Positions 1 through 7,790 of a stretch of DNA of 43,065 nucleotides are shown here, one piece after another. The position numbers and the translations under genes are program-made. The notes beneath the pieces were generated by a model. It was not told where the DNA came from and did no database searches. It saw only the letters and a program-made list of their open reading frames with translations. The number at the start of each line of letters is the position of its first letter. The first letter of the stretch is position 1. Source of the DNA: Natrialbaceae archaeon (lineage in GTDB: Archaea > Halobacteriota > Halobacteria > Halobacteriales > Natrialbaceae); assembly GCA_003559215.1 (NCBI GenBank), contig PWMF01000011.1, positions 1 to 43,065 on the forward strand, given 5' to 3'.

Positions 1-1319
1 CCCCACTCGACGAGCCGGTCGCAAAGGATCTCGGGATCGTCGAGTGCCTCGTCGGGAAGTTCGCCGATCTGGCGGGCGCCCCGAAGAATCTCCGGCGGCT
101 CGTCGATCCGCTTAATCCGCGATTCTGGAAGGACGCGGTCCACAAACCACGGTGTCGCTAACGCCACCGCGTTACTCACCGCGTAGGGTAGGGGCCCGCT
201 GGCCTGCACAGCTACTACGGCGTGGTCGGCGTCGGCGTCGTAGCTCACCTCATGCGTTCGGCCGTCTCCGTCCGGTAGGCGGCCAGGTGCCAGTGTCACA
301 CCGCCGTCGTGGCCGCAGGCCACCGTCGCGGCGTGGTTGTGCTGGCTCATCCAGCCGACGTCGTACGGTCGGGGCCCGTCCTCCCCCTCCCCTCCCGTAC
401 GCGGGGTTACACGGCACTGGGGAGAAGACTTTCCGAAATTTTTAACGCTCTCTTCGAGACTGCTCTGCCGGCCGATATCGTCACTGAGAGACTTCAAAAC
501 GCGATTGCCAGCTTCGAGGAGTTCGACTTTGCGGTCCGACTGCGGTCCGAACGTCGCGACGAGACCGAGTTCTGCGAGCCGACCGATCGTCTGGCGAACG
601 CGGGAGTCCTGGACATCGGCGAATTCGGCATAGGACTGCGAGTAGGCAAGCGTCTCGCTGCTCTCGGCTTCGAGCGCTCGGAGCAGCCGGACCTCTCGAC
701 CGTCGGGATCGAGGTCGACGATCGCGTTCTCGACGACGTCGCCGAGTGGTCCCTGCTCGCGGTCCGTAACACGCCACTCGCTAACGCCAGGGAGGTCCTC
801 GCGGTGCTGGTTGCGGACGAACGCTCGGGTGACAGTCGTCGCGACGAACCGGACATCGAACGCTTGCGCGAGCGTAGCGATCAGCCGGCAGATCGGGACG
901 CGGTCGCGGCGCTCGAGGTCGGTGAACTCACGGCCGACGACGACGGCCAGAGTGTGCTTTCCGGTTTCGTTAACAGCTCCAAAAACGCTAGCCGTGGCGA
1001 TGATGTCCTCGATCGTCGAGTGGGACTTACCGAGGCTCGGGAGGACGTCGGCGACCAGGTGCCACGCCTCGCGACGGTTCCCGAGCGCGACGTCGCGGAT
1101 CCGCGATCTTATCCAGTGCGGGACATCTCGATCTTCGAGTTCGGCGTAGAGCTCAGGGACACTCAGCCCGTCGGCGAGCTTGCGAACGGCTCGGATGAAC
1201 GTCTTCCGAACGTCCTGGTAGTTGAGCAGCTCCGACCAGATCTCGGTCACGGTCCCGTCGGCGATCTCAATGGTGCCAACCGACGAGGCCGGCACCTGGT
1301 GAGTCGGCGTTAGCGTCAC
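1..1319 (-). CDS. Large integrated-element protein with central winged helix, partial (C-terminus beyond window)
   Basis: Reading the minus strand from a GTG at 1319 gives 439 codons without a stop to the window edge. The GTG overlaps the TGA of the upstream gene (GTGA), a typical translational coupling. The start can be read as MTLTPTHQVPASSVG. Residues 26-115 are helical and polar (WSELLNYQDVRKTF, REAWHLVADVLPSLGKSHST). Residues 205-278 look like a MarR-type winged helix: RLLRALEAE, then DSRVRQTIGRLAELGLV, then a basic wing. Residues 320-395 have a His/Cys stretch (WMSQHNHAATVACGHDGG) and an Ala-rich part. I do not recognise the family; proteins of this general look occur in haloarchaeal proviruses and plasmids (weak recollection). 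It lies inside the element that interrupts the permease gene at 1865. A 334-aa reading frame on the opposite strand is its shadow. Confidence 0.8.
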   Translation of the reverse strand, partial: MTLTPTHQVPASSVGTIEIADGTVTEIWSELLNYQDVRKTFIRAVRKLADGLSVPELYAELEDRDVPHWIRSRIRDVALGNRREAWHLVADVLPSLGKSHSTIEDIIATASVFGAVNETGKHTLAVVVGREFTDLERRDRVPICRLIATLAQAFDVRFVATTVTRAFVRNQHREDLPGVSEWRVTDREQGPLGDVVENAIVDLDPDGREVRLLRALEAESSETLAYSQSYAEFADVQDSRVRQTIGRLAELGLVATFGPQSDRKVELLEAGNRVLKSLSDDIGRQSSLEESVKNFGKSSPQCRVTPRTGGEGEDGPRPYDVGWMSQHNHAATVACGHDGGVTLAPGRLPDGDGRTHEVSYDADADHAVVAVQASGPLPYAVSNAVALATPWFVDRVLPESRIKRIDEPPEILRGARQIGELPDEALDDPEILCDRLVEW

Positions 1320-1744
1320 GCCTGCTCACCCCCGAGAGTCTCGGCAAGATCGAAGACAGCCGACCACGGAAGCTGTCGGTACTGCTCGATGCCCTTACCG
1401 CCGCGTCCGCAGTGGGTCCACCGGCCGCCGATTAGCTGGTCGACGCGCGACGCGCGGACCAGCGACATTCGGAGGATGTACCCGGCCTCACGATCGACGA
1501 GACGCGTGTGGGCCGCTCTCGCGATCCACCAGCGGCCCCGACGGGAGCCGTAGCGATCCCAACAGGACTTGCACTTGAGGCGATCGCCGGCGCTGACGGA
1601 TCGACCGTTGAACCCGAAGTGATCAACAGCGACGGGATCGGACCACTTGCCACGGTTCTCGGCAGCTGGCTCAAGGGGCCACTGGCTGCAGCTCTCGTCT
1701 TCGACGTCGATGCCGCGATTGCGGTCGTCGGCGACCGACGTCAT
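1316..1744 (-). CDS. Small zinc-finger-like protein of integrated element
   Basis: A 142-aa protein, acidic at the N-terminus and basic later. It has one CKSC pair at residues 58-61 (LKCKSCWDRYGS) followed by an Arg/Trp-rich stretch (RRGRWWIARAAHTRL); only one clear CxxC is present, so a full zinc finger is not proven. C9-type single cysteines could contribute. Its stop overlaps the start of the downstream large gene by 4 nt, so the two are almost certainly cotranscribed. The same frame stays open upstream of the ATG to a TAG at about 1863-1865 and reads protein-like, but contains no ATG, GTG or TTG, so the annotated ATG at 1744 is the only ordinary start. If the upstream part is coding, the gene lost its 5' end at the element border. 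Function unknown. Confidence 0.65.
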   Translation of the reverse strand: MTSVADDRNRGIDVEDESCSQWPLEPAAENRGKWSDPVAVDHFGFNGRSVSAGDRLKCKSCWDRYGSRRGRWWIARAAHTRLVDREAGYILRMSLVRASRVDQLIGGRWTHCGRGGKGIEQYRQLPWSAVFDLAETLGGEQA

Positions 1745-1861
1745 GCCGACCCCCTCGCTTCCGCTGGAGATGAACCAGCAATCGCGATACCAAGCTCTAT
1801 TGAATTTGCGACCGTCTCGGGAAATGCCGAACGCGTATTCTCGGTTTTTCGCCGACTCTGA

Positions 1862-1892
1862 GCACTATATTCGCCGTTTTCCCGTAGGAGCA
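1862..1892. other. Probable junction of integrated element and host gene
   Basis: Permease homology ends at about 1889 and element-like sequence begins. The intervening bases encode PTGKRRI and a TAG. An attachment-site core may lie here, but the second copy would be outside the window, so no direct repeat can be shown. Confidence 0.5.
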
Positions 1893-2755
1893 AAGATCGT
1901 GTTCGCGGTGTCGACCCCGCTGGTGGCGACGATGTACCCTCGATCGCCCGCGTCGCCGGGGACGAAGACGAGCACCGCGACGGCGGCGATCGCCGCGGAG
2001 ATCCCCGGCAGATAGCCGACGACTGCGCCCGCGACGGCGCCGGCGACCGCGGTCGCGCCGACGAGCCAGCGCGGCATCGCGATCGTCGCCGACTCCTGGG
2101 GTGGGATCCCGCTACCCCGGATCGCGTCGATCAGCACGGGTGCGCCGAACAGCCCCGCGAACAGCGGTGCGAGGGTGCCCCCGGCCTCGAGGGGTGCGTC
2201 AGGCGAGAGGTCGAGCGTCGCCGCGCCGAGAAGCGCCGCGAGTGTAAAGGAGAGCGCTCCGCCGGCTCGTCCGCGCCAGGTCCGCTCGGAGGCGATCAAC
2301 GCGACGACGACCGCCGCAAGCAACAGTGAGAGATTGCTCCTGATCGTCGGATACGCCGCGGTCACGCCCCAGGTGATCGGCACCGCGAGCGGGATCGCGA
2401 CGAGCACGGCGAGCAGGCTTCCCAGTGCCGAGAGTCGGATCGCCTCGTACCCCCGCCCCGCGAGCACCATCCGGTGGCCCGGCAGCGCGGTGACGGCCAT
2501 CTCGGCGTCGGGAACGCCGAGTGCCATCGCGGGCACGGCGTTTAGAAAGGTGTGAACGACGCCAGCCGCGAGCATCCCCGCGCCGACGAACAGCGGCGGC
2601 CCGGGAACCGCGGGGGCGATCCCGGCGAGCAACAGCGCGAAGTTGTTGGCGTGGAGTCCGGGCACGAGTCCGCTCAATGTGCCCAGCGCCGAGCCGGCGA
2701 GGATCCAGGCGAGCAGGTGTAGCGCCAGCCCCGGATCTCCGACGAACTCGACCAT
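1865..2755 (-). pseudogene. TctA/DUF112-type membrane permease, 3' truncated by element insertion
   Basis: The 296-aa reading frame is a polytopic membrane protein of the archaeal TctA-like family (COG1784/DUF112). It has the duplicated Gly-Pro-Gly signature of the family: LSGLVPGLHANN at residues 28-38 and VGYLPGISAA at 246-255. Family members are usually about 400 aa. Here the normal sequence stops after VDTANTIFA (residue 289), in what should be a membrane segment, and is followed by PTGKRRI and a stop. The other two frames beyond this point are not hydrophobic, so a simple frameshift does not explain it. Left of the break lie element genes. The gene starts with MVEFVGDP and has a TATA-like TTTAAA at 2781-2786, about 29 nt upstream, implying a leaderless mRNA. 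The missing C-terminal third should be beyond the left edge or lost; transport is probably abolished. Confidence 0.75.
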
Positions 2756-2778
2756 CGCCGTCGTTGGTCCCGGCTTCG

Positions 2779-2788
2779 GATTTAAACT
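2779..2788 (-). promoter_or_regulatory. TATA box of truncated permease gene
   Basis: TTTAAA (palindromic, 2781-2786) is centred about 29 nt upstream of the ATG at 2755, the spacing expected for a leaderless haloarchaeal transcript. Confidence 0.45.
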
Positions 2789-2873
2789 CGAGCGTCTGCC
2801 CGTCGCGCGAAGCTACCGCTGTCGAGTTGCAGCGCAAAAAATGCGGGATCGATCGAAATCGTCGCGTCGCGAC

Positions 2874-3215
2874 TTAGCCGAAGAGTTCGCCGAGGCCCTC
2901 GCCGCCGGCCTCCTCGTCTTCGTCGTCGTCGTCGTCTTCTTCTTCCGCTTCGGCCTCGTCGGCCTCGTCGACTTCCTCGTCGGCTGCGCCCTCGTCGGCT
3001 GCAGCGCCACCCGCGGCGGCGCCGCCAGCGGCGGGGACGGCAGCGGCTTCCGAGACCGCGTCGTCGATGTCGACGTCCTCGAGCGCGGCGACGAGCGCCT
3101 TGACGCGGGACTCCTCGACGTCGACGCCGGCGGCGTCGAGCACGTTCGTCAGGTTGTCTTCGTTGATCTCTTCGTCCGTTTCGTTCAGGATGAGTGCAGC
3201 GTAAACGTATTCCAT
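2874..3215 (-). CDS. rpl12: Ribosomal stalk protein P1/L12 (archaeal)
   Basis: This 113-aa protein is the archaeal P1-type L12, which binds as dimers to P0 and recruits translation GTPases. It starts [10 protein letters not shown], the conserved N-terminal dimerisation helix, and has the Ala/Gly hinge (residues about 60-75), a long Asp/Glu run, and the conserved C-terminal tail ending GLGELFG. The last tail is shared with P0, which ends GLGAMFG. It is the last gene of the rpl1-rplP0-rpl12 operon, 19 nt after rplP0. Length and order match the classical Halobacterium and Haloarcula arrangement. Confidence 0.97.
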   Translation of the reverse strand: MEYVYAALILNETDEEINEDNLTNVLDAAGVDVEESRVKALVAALEDVDIDDAVSEAAAVPAAGGAAAGGAAADEGAADEEVDEADEAEAEEEDDDDDEDEEAGGEGLGELFG

Positions 3216-3234
3216 TGTAGTTACCTCGAGTTAG

Positions 3235-4278
3235 TTATCCGAACATCGCGCCGAGCCCTTCGCCGCCACCGCCGTCCTCGTCGTCGTCATCGTCGTCGGT
3301 GTCGGCCTCGTCGGCCTCGGCTTCCTGGTCGTCTGCCGATTCGTCTTCCTCGTCCGCGTCGTCAGCCGACGCGGACTCGGCGGGTGCTTCGACGCCCTGC
3401 AGTTCCTCGGGCAGGGCCTCCTCGTCGTCGATCTGGGCCGCAAGCGCGCGAAGCTGCGCGTCGGCCTTGCTGACGAGGTCGGGCATGAGCGCTTCGTCCT
3501 CGATCGCGGCCTGCAGGCCGAGGCTCTTGGCCTCGCCCGTGGCCTTCGCGATGAGGGTCGGCGCCGTCGCCTCGGTCGGGTAGCTCGCGTTGATCGAGAG
3601 GTTCCGGGCGCCAGCTGCGGCCGCCTGGATGTCGCTCTCGTAGGCCTCGACGTCGATGTCGAGGTCCTCGGGGTCGAAGAGGGTCCCTTCGGCCACGACG
3701 GCGCGAAGGTCGAGCCCGACTTCCTTGGGCTCGATACCCAGCTCGTTGAGGACGTTCGCGAGGTCGGCGGTAACCTCCTCGCCGGCCTCGAGGACTGTCG
3801 AGTCCTCCATGACCTTGATCGAGCCGTCCTGAATCCGAGCGTTGGCGCCAACGCTCTGGAGCTCGCCGACGAACGGGCCCGGGTCGACACCGGTGTCCCC
3901 TTCGGGGATCACGATGTCGTTAGGCGCGACCTCGCCCTCGTTGATCGGGGCGGGGGTCTTCGACGCCTCGAGCTCCTTGTAGAGCGCGAACGGGTTGTCG
4001 TTCGTACCGACGAGCCCGACCTGTCCCTCGATGTGTTCGACGAGGTCGTCGAGGTCGGCCTCCTCGAGCGCGCGGACCTGCAGGGTGTTGCGGCTGACGC
4101 GCAACTCGGCGGTGCCGTGCAGGTCGCGACGCATATCCTGGAGCTGCTTGCTCGGAATGCCGGCGATACCGACGATGCCGACGCTCTCGTAACTCTCGAT
4201 GAGTTCGCTGAGTTCGCCGACCTCCTCTTTCTTCCACTGGGGAAGGTTCTGGGTCTTGCGCTCGGCCTCTGCGCTCAT
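3235..4278 (-). CDS. rplP0: Ribosomal protein P0/L10e, stalk base
   Basis: A 347-aa protein with the archaeal P0 layout: 23S rRNA-binding domain at the N-terminus ([18 protein letters not shown], then [14 protein letters not shown]), a middle insertion domain, a helical spine that carries L12 dimers (about residues 240-300), and an acidic tail ending GLGAMFG. It anchors the stalk to the large subunit near the L11 site. It starts 1 nt after the rpl1 stop, so translation is coupled. The acidic linker before the tail is longer and richer in Asp than in non-halophiles, as expected for a salt-in proteome. Confidence 0.97.
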   Translation of the reverse strand: MSAEAERKTQNLPQWKKEEVGELSELIESYESVGIVGIAGIPSKQLQDMRRDLHGTAELRVSRNTLQVRALEEADLDDLVEHIEGQVGLVGTNDNPFALYKELEASKTPAPINEGEVAPNDIVIPEGDTGVDPGPFVGELQSVGANARIQDGSIKVMEDSTVLEAGEEVTADLANVLNELGIEPKEVGLDLRAVVAEGTLFDPEDLDIDVEAYESDIQAAAAGARNLSINASYPTEATAPTLIAKATGEAKSLGLQAAIEDEALMPDLVSKADAQLRALAAQIDDEEALPEELQGVEAPAESASADDADEEDESADDQEAEADEADTDDDDDDEDGGGGEGLGAMFG

Positions 4279-4279
4279 C

Positions 4280-4912
4280 TTAGGCCACCTCCACGGACGG
4301 CCCCATCGTCGTCTTCACGAAGACGGAGTCGATGTTCTGAGGCCCCTTCTCGAGGTCGGCGTGCAGTCGCCGGAGGATCACGTCGATGTTGTCCGAGATG
4401 TCCTCGGCGTCCATGTCCTCGGCACCGACGCGCGTGTGGAACGTGCGGCGGTCCCGGGACCGGATCTGCACGGTGTTTTTGAGCCGGTTGACGGTCTCGA
4501 CGACGTCGTCGTCGGGACCGAGCGGGTCCGGCATCTTCCCCCGAGGACCCAGGACGGTACCCAGGTATCGGGCGATATCTTGCATCATCGCCTCCTCGGC
4601 GATGAAGAACTGAGTCTCGTCCGCGAGGTCTTTGGCCTCGTCGTCGTCCAGATCGGCCACGTCGCTCTCCGAGAGTACCTCGTCCGCGACCTCCTCGGCG
4701 CGGACTGCGGTTTCGCCCTCGGCGATGACGACGATCTTGGTCTCTTGGCCGGTTCCGGACGGCAGGACGACCGACTCATCGACACGGTTCGACGGTTCGT
4801 TCAGGTCGAGATCGCGCAGGTTAATCGCGAGGTCGACCGTCTCGGTGAAGTTCCGATCGGGTGCGTCCTCGAGTGCGCGAGTGACTGCTGTTTGAATATC
4901 CGAATCTGCCAT
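4280..4912 (-). CDS. rpl1: Ribosomal protein L1
   Basis: This 210-aa protein is archaeal L1, which forms the L1 stalk and binds 23S rRNA helices 76-78. It starts [18 protein letters not shown] and contains the conserved segments [26 protein letters not shown] (residues about 132-141) and the C-terminal TTMGPS motif. It is the first gene of the three-gene operon. A strong Shine-Dalgarno (GGAGGTG, complement of 4917-4923) lies 4-10 nt before the ATG, unusual here because many other genes in the window look leaderless. In Halobacterium and methanogens L1 represses its own operon by binding an rRNA-like site on the mRNA; the structured leader fits that mode. Confidence 0.97.
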   Translation of the reverse strand: MADSDIQTAVTRALEDAPDRNFTETVDLAINLRDLDLNEPSNRVDESVVLPSGTGQETKIVVIAEGETAVRAEEVADEVLSESDVADLDDDEAKDLADETQFFIAEEAMMQDIARYLGTVLGPRGKMPDPLGPDDDVVETVNRLKNTVQIRSRDRRTFHTRVGAEDMDAEDISDNIDVILRRLHADLEKGPQNIDSVFVKTTMGPSVEVA

Positions 4913-5008
4913 CGTTCACCTCCGTAGTACGCAGGAGTGCTCCTACGGGTCAGTGAAACAGGCTGCGCCTGTCTCTGTTGAACGAAGTGGGATGCCGGAC
5001 TTAAACCC
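4913..5008 (-). promoter_or_regulatory. Promoter and structured leader of rpl1-rplP0-rpl12
   Basis: On the minus strand a TATA-like GTTTAAGTCC (5007-4998) predicts a start near 4976 and an untranslated leader of about 65 nt. The leader can form two hairpins. One pairs 4958-4963 with 4967-4972 (ACAGGC/GCCTGT, loop TGC). The other pairs 4922-4927 with 4943-4948 (CCGTAG/CTACGG) and its base overlaps the Shine-Dalgarno by two bases. A leader of about 74 nt with an L1-binding mimic is described for the Halobacterium operon; that this one works the same way is inference. Confidence 0.6.
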
Positions 5009-5102
5009 GTCGAACTGTCCTGCCCGTGTGTCTCCGGCCCGTAGCCGCCGGATCGGTGCCGACGTCGAAAGGCGTTTGCTCCTCCTCCCGGTAGCTGGTC
5101 GT

Positions 5103-5483
5103 ATGGCCGATCTCGCCGCCGATATCGAGCTCGAGTCGCTCACGCCGACCCACTGGACGGCGATCGGGCTGGCAGCGGTCACCGCCGCGGTCCATCTGAT
5201 CCTCGGCCTCTCCTTTCTCCCCCACTGGATGGGCGGGGCCTTCCTGGTCGCAACCGCGGGGTTCCTACTTGGAATCTGGCTCGTCCTCGCCGACCGTCGA
5301 CGGCGCCTCGTCTATCTCGCCGGGATCCCCTATACCGGCGCTCAGATCGTTCTTTGGTATCTCCTTAACGAGCCGACCGGGATCGCCGACGTCACCGCCG
5401 CTGGCGCGGTCGACAAGGTCGCACAGCTGTTGCTGATCGGCGTACTCGTCGTCCTGCTGGCCCGCGAGGATCGAAATCCGTGA
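5103..5483 (+). CDS. Four-helix haloarchaeal membrane protein, unknown function
   Basis: A 126-aa protein starting MADLAADIELESLTPTHW. After a short soluble N-terminus it has about four hydrophobic segments: residues 19-38 (HWTAIGLAAVTAAVHLILGL), 42-62, 68-85 and 103-121. A charged RRRR loop sits between helices two and three, and the C-terminus is EDRNP. It resembles small haloarchaeal membrane proteins with a THWTAI start (DUF7475-like, from memory, not checked). I placed the start at 5103, not at an upstream in-frame ATG, because the upstream part is promoter of the divergent rpl1 operon. Its stop overlaps the GTG of the next gene by 4 nt, so it is probably cotranscribed with the CDP-alcohol phosphatidyltransferase. 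Confidence 0.8.
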   Translation: MADLAADIELESLTPTHWTAIGLAAVTAAVHLILGLSFLPHWMGGAFLVATAGFLLGIWLVLADRRRRLVYLAGIPYTGAQIVLWYLLNEPTGIADVTAAGAVDKVAQLLLIGVLVVLLAREDRNP

Positions 5484-6229
5484 CGACCGACCCTCTCGAG
5501 CGACGACGACGGACGATCCCCCAGTGGGGCCGAGCGACGGCGGGCTGCGTGACGACCGCGCTCCTCGCGCTGTTCGTCCTCGAGGTGATCTGGCCGGATG
5601 GCCCGACGATCGGCTTTCTCGCGGTCGTCGCGGGCGTTCTCGGTCTCGAATCCGCACTGCTGTTCCGGACGATCGACCGCGCCAGCTTCCGGCCACTTAC
5701 ATCCGCGACGTGGGTGACCCTCGCACGCGGCGGGGCGGTCGCGGTCCTCGCCGGATTCCTCGTCGTCCCGACACCCGACGGCCCCGCCACGTGGGTGCCG
5801 GCGATCCTCTTTGCGCTTGCGGCCGGACTCGACGCGATCGACGGACTCCTCGCCCGGGCGACCGACTCGGCGACCGAACTCGGCGCGCGACTCGACGTCG
5901 AGATGGACGGCCTGGTCGTCCTGGTCGGCTCGGTCGTCGCCGTCGTCGCCGACGCGGTTCCGCTCGCTTTCCTCGCCGTGGGTGCAGCCCGATACCTGTT
6001 CGTGCTGGGTTCATGGTGGCGACGGCGACGCGGCCGGCCTGTCCTCGAATTGCCGCCGAGCCGGGTGCGGCGACCGCTCGGCGCGCTGGCGATGGCCACC
6101 GCCTGGCTCGCGCTGGCACCGATTCCCGGTCGACCGATCTCCTACGCGGTCGCCGCGGTCGTAACGGTGCCGTTCCTCACGAACTTCTGTCGGGACTGGC
6201 TCGCAGTCTGTGGTTACGACGTGCCGTAG
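5480..6229 (+). CDS. CDP-alcohol phosphatidyltransferase family protein
   Basis: A 249-aa membrane enzyme starting at a GTG that overlaps the previous stop. The complete family signature DxxDGxxARx8GxxxDxxxD is present: D118, D121, G122, A125-R126, G135, D139 and D143. The four aspartates bind the metals and activate the alcohol that displaces CMP from a CDP-lipid. Several hydrophobic helices flank it, at about residues 20-38, 45-62, 80-97, 105-117 and 145-165. In haloarchaea such enzymes attach inositol-phosphate, glycerophosphate or serine head groups to CDP-archaeol. The substrate cannot be told from the sequence. The N-terminal about 70 residues with two extra helices are additional to the minimal domain. 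Followed after 103 nt by the dehydrogenase gene. Confidence 0.88.
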   Translation: MTTDPLERRRRTIPQWGRATAGCVTTALLALFVLEVIWPDGPTIGFLAVVAGVLGLESALLFRTIDRASFRPLTSATWVTLARGGAVAVLAGFLVVPTPDGPATWVPAILFALAAGLDAIDGLLARATDSATELGARLDVEMDGLVVLVGSVVAVVADAVPLAFLAVGAARYLFVLGSWWRRRRGRPVLELPPSRVRRPLGALAMATAWLALAPIPGRPISYAVAAVVTVPFLTNFCRDWLAVCGYDVP

Positions 6230-6332
6230 CACGGACAACGATCAAGTACCTCCCTGCGGAACCGTTCCGTACAGTGATCTCTCTCCCCGACAGACCGGAC
6301 GCCGTCGTCTGGGCCGACGACGGGAGGGCCGG

Positions 6333-7346
6333 ATGAACGCGCGTCGCCTCCGCTTTACCGCCCCCCGGTCGGTCGCCGTCCGAACCGAGCCGGTTCCGGA
6401 ACCCGGCCCCGAGGAGGTGCGGATCCGGGCGACCGTCTCGGCGATCAGCGCCGGCACCGAGGGACTGCTCTACCGCGGGGAGGCGCCGTCCGCCCTCGAG
6501 GCCGACGCCGCACTCGAGGCCCTCAACGGGGATCTCTCCTACCCCCTCTCGTACGGCTACGCTACCGTCGGCACCGTGACCGCCGTCGGCGACCGCGTCG
6601 ACGACGACTGGCTCGAGCGCCAGGTGTTCGCGTACAACCCTCACGAGAGCCACTTCTGTTGCTCCCCCGACGAACTGCTCCCGATTCCCGAGACGGTCGA
6701 CTCCCGCGAAGCCGCGCTCTTCGCGAGCCTCGAGACGGCGGTCACGTTCGTCCTCGACGGCCGACCCCTGCTCGGCGAGCGGGTGGCGGTGTTCGGACAG
6801 GGGGTCGTCGGTCTCCTGACGACGGCGCTGCTCGCCCGTTTTCCCCTCGAGTCTCTCGTCGTCTTCGACCGGTACGAGCGACGCCGCGAGCTTGCGACGG
6901 CGTTCGGCGCGGATCGGGCGCTCGATCCGGATGCGGGCGACGTCGCCTCGCGCTTCGAGAACGTCGCGGGCGCACGGGCCGACCTCAGCTACGAACTGTC
7001 GGGCAACCCGGACGCGCTTGACGACGCAATCGCGGCGACCGGGTTCGACGGTCGAGTGATCGTCGGCTCGTGGTACGGGACGAAGCCCGCGACGGTCGAC
7101 CTCGGCGGCCACTTTCACCGCAATCGGATCGACGTCCGGAGCAGTCAGGTAAGCACTATCGCGCCCGACCTCTCCGGGCGGTGGGATCGAGATCGGCGCC
7201 ACGAGACGACCTGGGGCCGACTTCGAGAGCTCGAGCTCTCCGGACTGATAACCCACGAGTTCCCGCTCGAGGACGCCGACGAGGCCTACGAGCGCCTCGA
7301 AAGTCGGCCCGAGTCGACGACCCAGGTGCTGTTGACCTACTGCTGA
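6333..7346 (+). CDS. MDR-superfamily dehydrogenase, zinc site atypical
   Basis: A 337-aa medium-chain dehydrogenase/reductase. The N-terminal GroES-like domain starts MNARRLRFTAPRSVAVR and continues PGPEEVRIRATVSAISAGTE. The Rossmann half carries FGQGVVGLLTTALL (about residues 153-166) and YELSGNPDALDDAI, typical of COG1063-like proteins. The canonical GHE catalytic-zinc motif is replaced by SYGYATVGTV, and there is no four-Cys structural zinc lobe, so it belongs to the zinc-free or atypical branch (BchC-like relatives look similar). I chose the ATG at 6333 over an upstream in-frame start because the additional 41 residues are Arg-rich and non-conserved. It opens a same-direction run with the PTPS, glycosyltransferase and methyltransferase genes, which suggests a reductive step in one pathway. 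Confidence 0.82.
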   Translation: MNARRLRFTAPRSVAVRTEPVPEPGPEEVRIRATVSAISAGTEGLLYRGEAPSALEADAALEALNGDLSYPLSYGYATVGTVTAVGDRVDDDWLERQVFAYNPHESHFCCSPDELLPIPETVDSREAALFASLETAVTFVLDGRPLLGERVAVFGQGVVGLLTTALLARFPLESLVVFDRYERRRELATAFGADRALDPDAGDVASRFENVAGARADLSYELSGNPDALDDAIAATGFDGRVIVGSWYGTKPATVDLGGHFHRNRIDVRSSQVSTIAPDLSGRWDRDRRHETTWGRLRELELSGLITHEFPLEDADEAYERLESRPESTTQVLLTYC

Positions 7347-7412
7347 GCTTCCGGCCTCGGTCTTCCGTCGGCCGGCCGAGCAGTTTACGGGCTCGCCGCG
7401 GTACCCCGACCC

Positions 7413-7790
7413 ATGTACGCCGTCTCGGTCGATCGCTCGCTCGTCGCCCAGCACTACCTGACCGTTCCCGATCCGGGTCCGGAGGGAGAACCCCACTCCC
7501 ACCACTTCACCGTCGAGGCGACCTTCCGCGGCCCGGAGCTGAACCGCTTCGAGTACCTCGTCGACATCGACGCGGTGACGGCCGCGATGGACGCCGTCGC
7601 CGACCGCTACCGCGACGAGCTACTCAACGACCTCCCCGCGTTCGAGGGCGCGAATCCGAGCGCCGAGCGGTTCGCCCGCGCGTTCGGGGACCGCCTGCTC
7701 GAGCGCCTCGAGCCCGACGCCGCAACCGAGTTTCGGATCGAGATCGCGGAGGACGACGTCGCCCGCGTCGCCCACGAGCGGGAGCTGTAG
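7413..7790 (+). CDS. 6-pyruvoyl-tetrahydropterin synthase-like (PTPS/QueD fold) protein
   Basis: A 125-aa tunnelling-fold protein. The three zinc ligands are visible as H14 (VAQHYL), H28 and H30 (EPHSHHFTVEA). The usual catalytic Cys four residues before the HxH pair is absent; that position is E24. The protein has no Cys at all. Replacement of this Cys by Glu is known in the PTPS-III branch, which cleaves the side chain of dihydroneopterin, so canonical QueD or PTPS chemistry is doubtful. The C-terminus (FRIEIAEDDVARVAHERE) has the glutamate-containing strand that anchors pterins in this fold. The next gene begins at the base immediately after this stop, so both are translated from one mRNA. 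Confidence 0.85.
   Translation: MYAVSVDRSLVAQHYLTVPDPGPEGEPHSHHFTVEATFRGPELNRFEYLVDIDAVTAAMDAVADRYRDELLNDLPAFEGANPSAERFARAFGDRLLERLEPDAATEFRIEIAEDDVARVAHEREL

Noticed and set aside
309-1313. Plus-strand 334-aa reading frame
   Set aside because: Antisense shadow of the long minus-strand frame ending at 1; composition is Arg/Asp-rich without domain features, and the minus gene has GTGA coupling to its neighbour.
6177-7505. Minus-strand 442-aa frame
   Set aside because: Antisense of the MDR dehydrogenase gene, with no recognisable family segments.
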